From the NCBI GenBank assembly GCA_013697785.1, contig JACCWE010000119.1, positions 1 to 64,000 of the forward strand: DNA of 64,000 nt. Direction: 5' to 3'. A program made the translations under genes and the position numbers. Numbering within the stretch: position 1 is the first letter of the stretch; each line of letters starts with the position of its first letter. A model generated the notes under the pieces. The model did no database searches and was not told the origin of the DNA. It saw nothing but the letters and a program-made list of their open reading frames with translations. Origin of the DNA: Gemmatimonadaceae bacterium (GTDB taxonomy: Bacteria > Gemmatimonadota > Gemmatimonadetes > Gemmatimonadales > Gemmatimonadaceae). Positions 1-8,643 of the stretch are shown here, piece by piece.

Positions 1-104
1 GTGCTCGCGAACTTCGGAATCGCGATCGCGGCCAAAATGCCGATGATCACGACGACGATCAGAAGTTCGATCAGGGTAAATCCGCTGCGGATATTGCGAC
101 GCAT
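1..104 (-). CDS. Type IV prepilin-like protein (partial, N-terminus only)
   Basis: The reverse strand reads a classic class-III signal: a short basic leader MRRNIRSG, then FTLIELLIVVVIIGILAAIA and a small following stretch before the window ends. The G8/F9 junction is the prepilin peptidase (PilD) site, and Glu at mature position +5 is the conserved residue for pilus or pseudopilus assembly. An AGGAG lies seven bases upstream of the ATG (112-116 on the plus strand). The globular C-terminal part is outside the window, so a major pilin, minor pilin or type II secretion pseudopilin cannot be told apart. The product would sit in the inner membrane before assembly. It is divergent from the neighbouring flavoprotein gene. 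Confidence 0.9.
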   Translation of the reverse strand, partial: MRRNIRSGFTLIELLIVVVIIGILAAIAIPKFAS

Positions 105-242
105 GGTCGAGCTCCTGTCTGGCGCGAATTGTTGTGCGCCCCGAGGGGAGCGCGCTTGTGTTTGCCCGGTACAGAGGTCGTTAATAGAAGGACGCCTCAT
201 TTATCAAGAAATCACAACATCCGGCGCCGATACGGCAATCCT

Positions 243-271
243 TTGGCGTGCCGTTAGTTGGCTCTTATTTT
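243..271 (+). promoter_or_regulatory. Candidate sigma-70-type promoter for the flavoprotein gene
   Basis: TTGGCG (243-248) and TATTTT (266-271) are separated by 17 bases, each matching the housekeeping consensus at four of six positions. Transcription would start near 278, downstream of the most upstream in-frame ATG at 258. This supports a translation start at 330. It is a weak, purely sequence-based call. Confidence 0.3.
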
Positions 272-329
272 GGTCCTCGAAATGCCGGATCCCTTACAGA
301 AGCTGGCACTTTTAGTCACTATTCCGGTC

Positions 330-1934
330 ATGTCCGTCCTCTCCTCCGCTGAACAGCCCGCCGCCCCTCTCCTCGGTCGCATTGGACTCCCCGAACCCAT
401 CTCGGCGCTCGCACGCAGATCATGGGACGTCATCATAGTAGGAGCAGGGCACAACGGTCTGGCCTGTGCGGCCTACCTCGCACGGGCGGGAAAGCGTGTG
501 CTGGTGCTCGAGTCGCGCGACCGGGTGGGAGGGGCATGCACTCTTGAGGAGCCCTTTCCCGGCGTCCGCTTCTCCCCGTGCGCCTACGTCTGCGGACTGC
601 TCCACCCGAAGGTCATCGAGGAGCTCGCGCTCGAAGCGCACGGCTTCGAGTGGATGCCCGCATCGGGCGGCCTCTTCGTGCCTTTCGAGGATGGCTCGAG
701 CGTGCAGCTCTGGAACGACGACGAGCGCTGCGAGGCCGACGTGCGCCAGCTCGCGCCCGGCGACGTGAAGGGGTGGAAGGCGATGATCGATCTCAAGGCG
801 CGGCTCCGCGAGGCGCTTCGCCCCGAGAACGACCGCGACCTCTGGCTCGATCCCTCGCCGACGCGCGAGGAGATCGACCGGCGCATTGGCAGTGATGAGG
901 AAGCGCGCTCGCTCCTCAATGACTGGTCGATGCTCGAGTGCGTGCAGCACTTCATCAGCGATGAGCGTCTGCAGATGGCCTATCTCGGTCAGGGTGTGAT
1001 CGGAACGAATGCATCGCCATCGCATCCGGGAACGGCATCGGTGTGGTTCCACCACGGCTCGGGGCGAATGTACGGGCTGCCCGGCGCCTGGGGCTACGTG
1101 CGCGGCGGGATGGGCACGATCTCCTTCATCCTCTGCGACGTCGCGCGCGAATCCGGCGCCGTCGTGGCGACAGGGGTGAGCGTCGCGCGCATTCTTCCGG
1201 GAGAAGGCGTCGAGCTCGAGTCCGGCGAGCGGATAGCGGCGCGGCACGTCGTCTCGAACGCAGATCCGCGCGTCACCCTTCGCCTGCTCGGCGCCGCCGC
1301 GGACTCCCAGTGGAAGCGCGACGTCGAAGCGGTGCCGATCGACGGCGTGACCGTGAAGGTGAACATGACGCTCCGCGAGCTTCCGAATTTCCGCGCGCGC
1401 CCAGGCACCAACGAGCCGCACCACACGGGGCAAGTGAACACGCCACTCACGATCGCCGAGTGGGATGCGGGGCACAGAAAGGCGAATGCCGGCGAGCTGC
1501 CTGATCGGATCTGGACCGAGCTTTATCTGCACACGGTCTACGACCAGAGCGTCGCGCCACCTGGCGTGCACACGCTGAGCGTGTTCGCGCAGTATGTGCC
1601 GACGACCTTCGCGCGTGGCGACTGGGATTCGCGCCGGAAGGAAGTCGGCGAGCGAGTGGTTGCGTCGATTGCGCGCTTCACGTCGAATTTTCCGGACGCG
1701 ATCATCGATCTCGAAGTGCTCGGTCCTCCGGACATCGAAGCGCGCGTCGGGCTGACGGGCGGCCACATCTTTCAGGGCGACATTCTCCCCGCTCACATGT
1801 GGGAGAAGCGGCTCACCGCGCGCACGCCGATGGATGGCGTATGGCTGTGCGGCGCAGGAACGCATCCGGGTGGGAGCGTGATGGCGGTGAACGGCCGCAA
1901 CGCGGCGATGGAGCTGCTGCGGACGGGGAAGTAG
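330..1934 (+). CDS. PYROXD2/phytoene-desaturase-like FAD-dependent oxidoreductase
   Basis: A 534-residue flavoprotein. Near the N-terminus it has the Rossmann dinucleotide-binding motif DVIIVGAGHNGLACAAYLAR followed by the acidic end of beta-2 (VLVLES) and the GG doublet (DRVGGACTLEEPF). The C-terminus carries the matching FAD-contact motif (WLCGAGTHPGGSVMAVNGRNAA). This layout and length fit the NAD(P)/FAD oxidoreductases related to carotenoid desaturases and PYROXD2; the substrate cannot be read from sequence. The ATG at 330 is chosen because an upstream ATG at 258 would add a poorly conserved extension and would lie ahead of the candidate transcription start. It is monocistronic, convergent with the L,D-transpeptidase gene, and no carotenoid synthesis gene is nearby. 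Confidence 0.88.
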   Translation: MSVLSSAEQPAAPLLGRIGLPEPISALARRSWDVIIVGAGHNGLACAAYLARAGKRVLVLESRDRVGGACTLEEPFPGVRFSPCAYVCGLLHPKVIEELALEAHGFEWMPASGGLFVPFEDGSSVQLWNDDERCEADVRQLAPGDVKGWKAMIDLKARLREALRPENDRDLWLDPSPTREEIDRRIGSDEEARSLLNDWSMLECVQHFISDERLQMAYLGQGVIGTNASPSHPGTASVWFHHGSGRMYGLPGAWGYVRGGMGTISFILCDVARESGAVVATGVSVARILPGEGVELESGERIAARHVVSNADPRVTLRLLGAAADSQWKRDVEAVPIDGVTVKVNMTLRELPNFRARPGTNEPHHTGQVNTPLTIAEWDAGHRKANAGELPDRIWTELYLHTVYDQSVAPPGVHTLSVFAQYVPTTFARGDWDSRRKEVGERVVASIARFTSNFPDAIIDLEVLGPPDIEARVGLTGGHIFQGDILPAHMWEKRLTARTPMDGVWLCGAGTHPGGSVMAVNGRNAAMELLRTGK

Positions 1935-2014
1935 TCAGCGCGGAAAACGTTGGTGCTTCTGTGGATCGCCGCGACAGGCGGCCGTGCCGCAACAGTCAGG
2001 ACGAGGGCAACGGC

Positions 2015-2923
2015 CTAGTAGATGTAGACGCCGGTGCCGATGGGGACATTGTTGTAGAGCCACGCGATGTCCTCTTCCTTCAGTCGCACGCAGCCGTGCG
2101 TCACTGCGTCGCCGACGGTCGATTCTTCCGGCGTGCCGTGGATGAGATAGCCGTCGCCCATGTCGAGGCGGTAGCTGCCGAGCTCACCGTAGATGCGGCG
2201 GTTCTTGGATCCGAGGGGCGGCATGTAGAGCGTGTCGTCGAAAACGACTTCCTCATCGAGTGGCAGCGCGGTCCAGCCGGAGTCCGGAACGATGATTCCG
2301 ACTTCGCCATGACGCACTTGCAGCTTGCGGCCGTTGGCGATCTTCACGACGCCAATGGACGGCACACGCGAAAGCGCGAGATGATTCTCCTTCGCGACCT
2401 CGGCGTAGTGCCAGTCGGGCGGGATCCAGAGCGGGTTGTCCGTCTTCGCGTGGATGGTGCGCTTGCCGCGCGGCGTGTCGAATTTCCACGAACGTCCCGC
2501 ATAGTCGAGCGTCGAGTCCATCGCGACGGCGGCCGGCGCTGAGCGGAGGGTATCGGTGCCGTTGACGACGAAGACGCGGCGATCGAAAAGGGAGACGATG
2601 ACGCGATATCCCGTCGCCGCTGCCGCCAGCTCGCGATTCGATTCGTAATTCAGGCTATCCGATTCCGACTCGAAGTGCATCACTCGGGCGGGAGCCTCGA
2701 TCGCGACTTCCCCATGGGCGGCGATGCTGTCGACGACGCGAGCGCTGTCGGCACGCGCCGCCGATTCGGCCCACTGCCGGGCGACGCGCGCGCTGTCCGC
2801 GTTCGCGAGCGTCGGCTCGTTGGTGACCGGCGGGTGGCTGCAGGCGACCGCAGTGATGCAAAGGAGCAAGCCGGCGACGAGGGCCGGCGGTATCGCACGG
2901 GAGGTTCGAATAGTGGGAATCAT
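2015..2923 (-). CDS. L,D-transpeptidase (YkuD) lipoprotein
   Basis: 302 residues. The N-terminus is a lipoprotein signal (RAIPPALVAGLLLCITAVAC, lipobox AVAC), so the enzyme is probably anchored in the envelope. The C-terminal catalytic YkuD domain ends with GYLIHGTPEEST...VTHGCVRLKEED, containing the invariant His and the catalytic HGC(V)R cysteine. Such enzymes make 3-3 peptidoglycan cross-links or attach proteins to peptidoglycan. A predicted linker of about 60 residues rich in Ala, Asp, Ser and Arg separates the lipid anchor from the catalytic part. The ATG at 2923 is preferred over 2962 because it starts directly before the signal peptide. It is divergent from the G8-domain gene across 278 bases. 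Confidence 0.93.
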   Translation of the reverse strand: MIPTIRTSRAIPPALVAGLLLCITAVACSHPPVTNEPTLANADSARVARQWAESAARADSARVVDSIAAHGEVAIEAPARVMHFESESDSLNYESNRELAAAATGYRVIVSLFDRRVFVVNGTDTLRSAPAAVAMDSTLDYAGRSWKFDTPRGKRTIHAKTDNPLWIPPDWHYAEVAKENHLALSRVPSIGVVKIANGRKLQVRHGEVGIIVPDSGWTALPLDEEVVFDDTLYMPPLGSKNRRIYGELGSYRLDMGDGYLIHGTPEESTVGDAVTHGCVRLKEEDIAWLYNNVPIGTGVYIY

Positions 2924-3201
2924 CGGTTGAGAGCTATGCAATCGACGCGCCGGACTCGGCATGTGTTTAGTCGTTGGGATCGCCGAGAGGGGCTCGCGGA
3001 ATCAAATGAAAGGTGAAGGCCCCCACGAGGATAGAACACCGGAACGTTCCATTACGATCCACGAACGCAAATTGACCGAAATGAGACGTCGCGGGTGTCA
3101 CGCTGTGGGTCGGCTATGGCGCACTCAGCAGGTGCGCCAATCTTTGGGACTTGTCCCCGTCGCATCCGCGCCGCGGCTCATCACTCCAGAGAGGACGCCC
3201 C

Positions 3202-5616
3202 ATGTTTCCGTTGAAATCTCTAGCGCGCATCGCTGTCGCTATCGCGCTCCCGATTGCGATCTTCGGATCGTGCAGCGCGGATAATGCGCCCCCGACCGGT
3301 CCCGGCGATCCGCCGCCCCAAACGACTTTCAAGTGGTCGGACCCGAATAGCTGGCCTTCGAAGGCGGTGCCGGTCGCGAACCAGGATGTCGTAGTGCCGG
3401 CGGGCGAGTCGATGATTCTCGACATTACCCCGCCTGCGCTCAAGAGCCTCGTGATCAACGGATCGCTGACCTTCGCGGATACCGACCTCGCGCTCTCGGC
3501 CAACTACGTCCAGGTGAAAGGCACGCTCGTGATAGGCTCGGAGCAGAAGCCGTATACACACCGGGCGACGATCACGCTCACGGGCGACGACTCGAACGAG
3601 GGAGCGCTCGGGCTCGCGAGCAAGGCGCTGTCGGTCTCATCCGGAGCCGCGCTCGAGTTGCATGGCGCACCGCGTGTCGTATGGACGCATCTCTCGGCGA
3701 CGGCGCCGAAGGGGGCGACGACGCTGATGCTCGAGCGGGGCGTGGACTGGCGTGCCGGCGACAATATCGTGCTGGCGTCGACCGACTTCGATCCCGCGCA
3801 AGCGGAGCCGCTCGTCGTGCAGTCGGTGTCATCGTCGCAGGTGACGGTGACCACGGCGCTCAAGTACGCGCACTGGGGAGTGATGCAGTCGGTCGGCGGC
3901 GCCTCGCTCGACGAGCGCGCGGAGATCGGGCTGCTTTCGCGCAACATCACGGTGCGCGGCAACGACGAGTGCGTCACCGCCGGCTACTGCGGACACGTCA
4001 TCGTGTTCCAGGGAGGTATCGCGCACGTGGAGGGGATCGAGCTCTATCAGATGGGACAGAAGTCGAAGCTCGCGCGCTATCCCTTCCATTGGCATGTCGC
4101 CGGCGACGTGACGGGACAGTACATCCGGAACAGCAGCATCTGGAACACCTTCAATCGCTGCGTGACGGTACACGGAACGAACATGGCGGTGGTGTCGGGC
4201 AACATCTGCTACCACCATCTCGGTCACGGCTACTTTCTCGAGGATGGCGTCGAACACGGCAACACGATCACGAACAATCTCGGAATTTTGGCGATGACTC
4301 CAGTTGCCGGTCAGGAAGTGCTTGCCTCCGACAGGCGTCCCGCGACGTTCTGGATCACGAACCCGGACAACACGTACACGGGCGACGTCGCGGCCGGCTC
4401 GATGGGCGTGGGCTTCTGGATCGCGCTCCCGGAGCATCCAACGGGGCTGTCGTCCTCCGAGGTGATCTGGCCGCGCCGCACGCAGTTTACGAATTTCTCG
4501 AACAACACGGCGCATTCCAACCGCTCGACCGGCATGAACGTCGACGACGGTCCGAAAGCCGATGGAACGACGGAGGTCACGTTCTACAACCCGCGCGTCG
4601 ATCCGACGAACGGTGGATCGGCGGTGGCCGTCACGACATTCGATCACTTCACGGCGTACAAGAATCGCCAGCGCGGTGCATGGCTGCGCGGCGCGAACAT
4701 GCGGCTCACGCACGCGATGCTCGCGGACAACGACATCGGCGCCACGTTCGCGGCGAACGAAACGTTCCTCCAGGATGCCACCATCATCGGCGAGAGTGGT
4801 AACAACGCCACGACACTCGGCACCTATCCGATTCGCGGCTACGAGTTCTACGATGGTCGCGTAGGCGCGGAGCGCGTGCAGTTCATCAACTTCGCGTCGA
4901 ATGCGACACGGCCGGCGAGCGCGTACGGCTACAACAGGAACAACGCCTTCAGCATCAACACGCAGAACTACACGAACGGCGCGACGTTCGTGAACTCGAA
5001 CCATGTCTATCTCGAGAATCCGCACCCGGACAAGGACGGCGACAAGGCCGCCGTGTTCCTCGATGCGGACGGCAGCGTGACCGGAACCACAGGCGCGCAC
5101 GTCGCGGCGAACATGCCGATCCTGCTGGACGGCACGTGCTCGAATCGAGTCGAGTGGAACGCGTTCGTCTGCCGCGGCGCGTATGGGTTGTTCTCGCTCA
5201 ACACGGGGGCTGCGACGCCGGAGAACATCGCGCCAATGACGATCGTGCGCGACGACAACGTGTCGGGCGCCATGGCGGGGAGCGGCGGATCGCTCACATC
5301 GATCAACATGTCGCTCCTGAGCGGACGCAAGTACAAGCTTCAGCCGGCGCTGGTGCCGAGCAAGCCGAGACTGTATTGGAGGGATGCGGCGGTTGGCGAC
5401 AACGCGCGCATCGGATTCCCGTGGACGAATCCGTCGGTGAAGGTCTGGCGCGACTATGACTCGGGGCATCCGATCGCAGCCGCGGCGTCGCTGTCGGAAC
5501 TCGATGCGAGCACGGGCAACGTGTATTTCTTCGATACCGCGAATTCAATGATGTACGTGAAGCTTCAGGTGCAGGCGAACAGGACCTACTCGACGGTCTT
5601 TATTGATCCGCTGTAG
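3202..5616 (+). CDS. G8-domain exported lipoprotein (CEMIP/TMEM2-like right-handed beta-helix)
   Basis: 804 residues beginning with a lipoprotein-type signal (IAVAIALPIAIFGSC). From about residue 35 it has a G8-type beta domain (FKWSDPNSWPS...VPVANQDVVVPAGESMILD...LVINGSLTF). A long Asn/Gly/His-rich region typical of a parallel beta-helix follows (HYHLGHGYFLEDG-type turns and many short strands). In animals G8 proteins such as CEMIP and TMEM2 act on hyaluronan; in bacteria the domain is found in surface polysaccharide-binding or -degrading proteins. The substrate here is unknown. A GAGAGGAC stretch about eight bases upstream supports the ATG at 3202 over 3151. It stands alone, followed by a long inverted repeat. 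Confidence 0.85.
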   Translation: MFPLKSLARIAVAIALPIAIFGSCSADNAPPTGPGDPPPQTTFKWSDPNSWPSKAVPVANQDVVVPAGESMILDITPPALKSLVINGSLTFADTDLALSANYVQVKGTLVIGSEQKPYTHRATITLTGDDSNEGALGLASKALSVSSGAALELHGAPRVVWTHLSATAPKGATTLMLERGVDWRAGDNIVLASTDFDPAQAEPLVVQSVSSSQVTVTTALKYAHWGVMQSVGGASLDERAEIGLLSRNITVRGNDECVTAGYCGHVIVFQGGIAHVEGIELYQMGQKSKLARYPFHWHVAGDVTGQYIRNSSIWNTFNRCVTVHGTNMAVVSGNICYHHLGHGYFLEDGVEHGNTITNNLGILAMTPVAGQEVLASDRRPATFWITNPDNTYTGDVAAGSMGVGFWIALPEHPTGLSSSEVIWPRRTQFTNFSNNTAHSNRSTGMNVDDGPKADGTTEVTFYNPRVDPTNGGSAVAVTTFDHFTAYKNRQRGAWLRGANMRLTHAMLADNDIGATFAANETFLQDATIIGESGNNATTLGTYPIRGYEFYDGRVGAERVQFINFASNATRPASAYGYNRNNAFSINTQNYTNGATFVNSNHVYLENPHPDKDGDKAAVFLDADGSVTGTTGAHVAANMPILLDGTCSNRVEWNAFVCRGAYGLFSLNTGAATPENIAPMTIVRDDNVSGAMAGSGGSLTSINMSLLSGRKYKLQPALVPSKPRLYWRDAAVGDNARIGFPWTNPSVKVWRDYDSGHPIAAAASLSELDASTGNVYFFDTANSMMYVKLQVQANRTYSTVFIDPL

Positions 5617-5665
5617 GGGGTGGTGAGGGAGTAGTCGGAAGCGACTGCGATCTAACTGGGAAAAA

Positions 5666-5732
5666 ACGGATGGGACGGACGAGAAACGGAAACGGCCAAG
5701 AGCTTTTTCCGTTTTTTGTCCGTCTCATCCGT
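5666..5732 (+). terminator. 27-bp inverted repeat between convergent genes (bidirectional terminator-like)
   Basis: Arms 5666-5692 and 5706-5732 are complementary over 27 positions with no bulge. The only three mismatches become G-U pairs in the plus-strand RNA. The loop is 13 bases. The right arm carries a TTTTTT run, and an A-run precedes the left arm (5661-5666), so a similar T-run trails the minus-strand transcript. It lies between the stops of the convergent G8 and S9-peptidase genes. It could also be a copy of a dispersed intergenic repeat. Confidence 0.75.
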
Positions 5733-5759
5733 CACTTGTCGAGCTTCACGCGGTTGCAG

Positions 5760-7769
5760 TTAACGCTTGCTGCCGCCGAAATGCTTCCCGTACCAGTCGA
5801 TGTAGCGCTGCATGCGGTCGGCCAGGAAGCTCGGGCGCGTGAGGCCGTGGAATTGGCCTGGGTAGATGACCAGTTGGGTTTCGACGCCGAGTGAGCGGAG
5901 GGCCTGATACATCTGCTCCGAGTTCTGGAGTGGGACGTTGTAGTCCTGATCGCCGGCCATGAAGAGCGTCGGCGTGACGATTCGGTCGGCGTGGAGGAAC
6001 GGGTAGGAGACGCGGAGCCACGCTTCGAGATTCTTCCACGGCAGCCCCAGCTCGTCGGTGTATTCGCGCACGTATTGGTCGGTGCCGAAGCCGGCCAGCA
6101 CGTTACCGATTCCCGCTCCTGCGATCGCGGCTTTGAACCGTGTGTCGCTCGCGATGACGTAGTCGGTGAGCTCACCGCCGTAGCTCCAGCCGCCGACGCC
6201 GAGCCGCTCTGGGTCGGCGATGCCGTGTGCGACCGCGTAGTCGACGCCGGAGAGCACGTCCTCGACGTCCTTTTCCCCCCAGTGCGCGTAGATGGTTTTC
6301 GCCCAGGCGAGACCGCGCCCGGAGCTGCCGCGCGGATTCATTCCGACGACGGCGAAGCCGTGCGCGGCGAGGAGCTGCCACGAGAGCTCGAAGCCATAAT
6401 CCCATTCCGATACGGGGCCACCGTGTAGCCGCAGAATCGTCGGCACGCGTGTGCCGGACTTGTAGCCGACGGGACGCATGATGAAGCCGTGAATGTCCGT
6501 GCCGTCCTTGCTCTTCGTCGTGATCGGCTCCTCCTCCGCCAGCTGGATATCACTGAGCCACGCATTCGCGCTCGTGATCTGGCGCGCCGAGTCGCGGTCG
6601 ATGGCGAAGAGCTCATCGGGATGGGTGACGGTGCTCTGGATGATCGCGACGTACGAGCCCGCGCTCGCGACGGCAGCAACGACGCGACGTCCGTCGAGCA
6701 CGCGCGTGACGGTACCTCCCTCGCGCGGCACGCGCGCGAGAATCGTAGCGCCATCATCCTCGAGCGCGGCGTAGATCGATTTTCCGTCGCCCGACCACGC
6801 CGGGTTTACGAAGCTCCGATCGAGGGTGCTCGTGACGACGCGCACGGGACCGCCGGCAGCGGGGACGATCGCGAGGCGCTGCAGCGCGAAGTAGAGCAGG
6901 GAGTCGGGGCCGCCCTCGAGGAAGGCGATCTCCCTGCTGTCGGGACTCCACACCGAACGGCTCTCCCACTGCGGATCCGCGTCGTCGAGATCGTTGTGGG
7001 TGAGCTGCTTCGCAGTTGCGCCGGCGGTCGGCGCAATGACGTACAGATCCCAGTTGTCGGAGCGGTCGGGATCCTTCTGCTGCTTCGATGAGAAGAGGAT
7101 GAGTGAGCCATCGGGGGACCACTCGGGCATCATGTCGTCGTGGTTGCCGCTCGTCAGTTGCGTGAGCGCGCGGGTCGCGACGTCGAGGAGCCAGAGGTGA
7201 AGGCGATGATCGTCGAGATAGCCTTCGATGTCATGCTTGAACTGGTAGCGGTCGATGACGATGGGATGCGGGGCGCTGTCTGCATCGGCGCTCGAGTCGC
7301 GGAGCGCGAGCACCACGCGTTTCCCATCGGGCGACCAGGAATAGTCGTCGACGCCCCCCTTCACCGATGTGAGCTTCTGCGCCTCACCTCCGTCGGTCGA
7401 GATCAGCCAGAGCTGATCGGAGTCGTGGGAATCGCCCCGCGAGGAGAGGAAGGAGATGGCGCGATCGCTGCCCGCGAAGCGCGGCGAGTGCTCGTCGCCA
7501 TCGCCGTAGGTGAGGCGCAGCGCCCGCCCACCGTCCCAGCGGGCGAGCCAGATGTCGCCGCTCGACCGATCGTGCGCGCTGTCCACGGAGGAGATTGTGT
7601 AGGCGATCAACTCGCCACTCGGCGACATGCGTGCGTCGCTCACTTGCTGGAAGCGCCGCATGTCAGCGACGGTGAGTGGCCGCCTGGATTGCTGCGCGCG
7701 GGCGGGCGTGATGCCGGCGATACACGCGTATGCGGCGAGCGCGCCTCGCAGTGTGCGGGGGGAGATCAT
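5760..7769 (-). CDS. S9 family serine peptidase (prolyl oligopeptidase/acylaminoacyl-peptidase type), exported
   Basis: 669 residues. A signal peptide (MISPRTLRGALAAYACIAG...ARAQ) is followed by a TolB/WD40-like propeller with repeated SPDGK-type blades (for example DYSWSPDGKRVVLAL, PEWSPDGSLILFSS). The C-terminal part is an alpha/beta hydrolase with the nucleophile elbow GGWSYGG, an Asp loop (AGDQDYNVPLQNS) and the catalytic His (PGQFHGLTR). This is the complete S9C triad and order. It probably trims oligopeptides in the periplasm or outside the cell. The ATG at 7769 is chosen because it starts the signal peptide; 7874 would add a non-conserved tail. The sigma-54-type promoter upstream faces the other way. 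Confidence 0.95.
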   Translation of the reverse strand: MISPRTLRGALAAYACIAGITPARAQQSRRPLTVADMRRFQQVSDARMSPSGELIAYTISSVDSAHDRSSGDIWLARWDGGRALRLTYGDGDEHSPRFAGSDRAISFLSSRGDSHDSDQLWLISTDGGEAQKLTSVKGGVDDYSWSPDGKRVVLALRDSSADADSAPHPIVIDRYQFKHDIEGYLDDHRLHLWLLDVATRALTQLTSGNHDDMMPEWSPDGSLILFSSKQQKDPDRSDNWDLYVIAPTAGATAKQLTHNDLDDADPQWESRSVWSPDSREIAFLEGGPDSLLYFALQRLAIVPAAGGPVRVVTSTLDRSFVNPAWSGDGKSIYAALEDDGATILARVPREGGTVTRVLDGRRVVAAVASAGSYVAIIQSTVTHPDELFAIDRDSARQITSANAWLSDIQLAEEEPITTKSKDGTDIHGFIMRPVGYKSGTRVPTILRLHGGPVSEWDYGFELSWQLLAAHGFAVVGMNPRGSSGRGLAWAKTIYAHWGEKDVEDVLSGVDYAVAHGIADPERLGVGGWSYGGELTDYVIASDTRFKAAIAGAGIGNVLAGFGTDQYVREYTDELGLPWKNLEAWLRVSYPFLHADRIVTPTLFMAGDQDYNVPLQNSEQMYQALRSLGVETQLVIYPGQFHGLTRPSFLADRMQRYIDWYGKHFGGSKR

Positions 7770-7884
7770 GGAAAGAGCCAAAGTGCGGGGAGGGGAGTGC
7801 CGTGCGCGGATTGTAGACGCGGGCACGAGGGGGAGCAAGACGAGGAACGGCTGTTGAGGCCTCGCAGCGGGCACGAAAATCCCA

Positions 7885-7900
7885 CGGTACGCCTGTTGCT
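7885..7900 (+). promoter_or_regulatory. Sigma-54 (RpoN) type -24/-12 promoter
   Basis: CGGTACGCCTGTTGCT contains the invariant GG (7886-7887) and GC (7898-7899) separated by exactly ten bases. The flanks match the sigma-54 consensus TGGCACG-N4-TTGCW except for C at the first and T at the fourth position. Transcription would begin near 7911, about 34 bases before the 49-aa ORF. The same element, in the same position, precedes the paralogous gene at 62707. Confidence 0.72.
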
Positions 7901-7944
7901 TATGGAATTGCCGTACGACTCACTCTTGAGCGGGGGCTCCGACA

Positions 7945-8094
7945 ATGCTGTGGACACTTGCGGTTATTCTTTTCGTTCTGTGGATTCTCGGCTTCGGCGT
8001 GTTTCACGTCGCGGGCGGGTTGATCCATATTCTGCTCGTCATTGCGATCGTGGTGGTAATTGTTCGCCTCGTCACCGGCCGCCGCGTCGTCTAG
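7945..8094 (+). CDS. 49-aa lmo0937/DUF5670-like membrane mini-protein, copy 1
   Basis: A 49-residue protein, MLWTLAVILFVLWILGFGVF... with two hydrophobic segments split by a His/Gly turn (HVAGGLIHILL) and a short basic tail RLVTGRRVV. The pattern is that of the lmo0937 family of tiny two-helix membrane proteins, whose biochemical role is unknown and which is often linked to stress. A closely similar paralog lies at 62707. The two share the bases immediately before the ATG (CCGACAATG), a sigma-54-type promoter and a following hairpin terminator, so each is a complete single-gene unit. Confidence 0.85.
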   Translation: MLWTLAVILFVLWILGFGVFHVAGGLIHILLVIAIVVVIVRLVTGRRVV

Positions 8095-8130
8095 CGGTCG
8101 CAGAATGAAATGATGTGCGAAAAGACGTGA

Positions 8131-8163
8131 AGACCCGCGAGGCGAGAGCCGCGCGGGTCTTTC
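8131..8163 (+). terminator. Rho-independent-like terminator after the mini-protein gene
   Basis: AGACCCGCG (8131-8139) pairs perfectly with CGCGGGTCT (8152-8160), with a 12-base loop and a short TTT tail. It is 37 bases after the stop codon. The T-run is short, so termination may be partial. Confidence 0.6.
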
Positions 8164-8164
8164 G

Positions 8165-8643
8165 TCGTTCGGACGGGTCGAGCCGCCGATTCAGGGAATG
8201 GCGCCAGGGGCCGGGAGGATGAGCGTATCGCTTATCGGCCGCAACGTGTTCAGAGGATGCTTCCACGAGGAGGTGTCGCGGTCGTCCTCGCCTGCCTTCT
8301 GGCCTCGCACATTTCGTCGCGCATGCTGCACCTGGGAAGCACGAAGCGGTCTGCCGTTGTTGCGGCGTACAGCTGGCGACGACACGAGCTGCGGCAGCTG
8401 CTAGAAGGCGGACACCCATGCGTCACCTCACGACGAAGATTCTCCCGATTTGATGACTGCCGCCCGAGAAAAACGCCCTGCTCCGTCGCGTTCCCCGGCT
8501 CTCCTCGGCCGCGAAGAATCCGTCGTCTGATAATGTCGCGAACTCCGAGTTTTCTACGAGGGCTAACGCATGGGCGAATGTGGCGTGCTTTGCGTAAGGC
8601 GCGCCGCTGGATGCAGTTGCGGCACAATTGACCCTGTTTCCGG
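8165..8643. other. Non-coding or unassigned stretch before the aminotransferase operon
   Basis: About 480 bases without a supportable gene. A forward 124-codon ORF (8257-8631) and a reverse one (8250-8702) are open, but both are Arg/Ser-rich, lack a Shine-Dalgarno sequence and show no recognisable motif, as expected for chance ORFs in GC-rich DNA. The operon promoter should lie here, but I cannot point to a convincing one. Confidence 0.5.

Noticed and set aside
420-1865. Long minus-strand ORF opposite the flavoprotein gene
   Set aside because: Arg/His/Glu/Val-rich antisense frame typical of GC-rich DNA; no motif or ribosome site, and the plus-strand gene is clear.
3829-5469. 546-codon minus-strand ORF inside the G8 gene
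   Set aside because: Composition is that of an antisense shadow (Arg, Val, Asp, His); no fold motif.
8257-8631. 124-codon forward ORF in the gap before the aminotransferase operon
   Set aside because: Arg/Ser-rich, no ribosome site, no recognisable domain; more likely chance.
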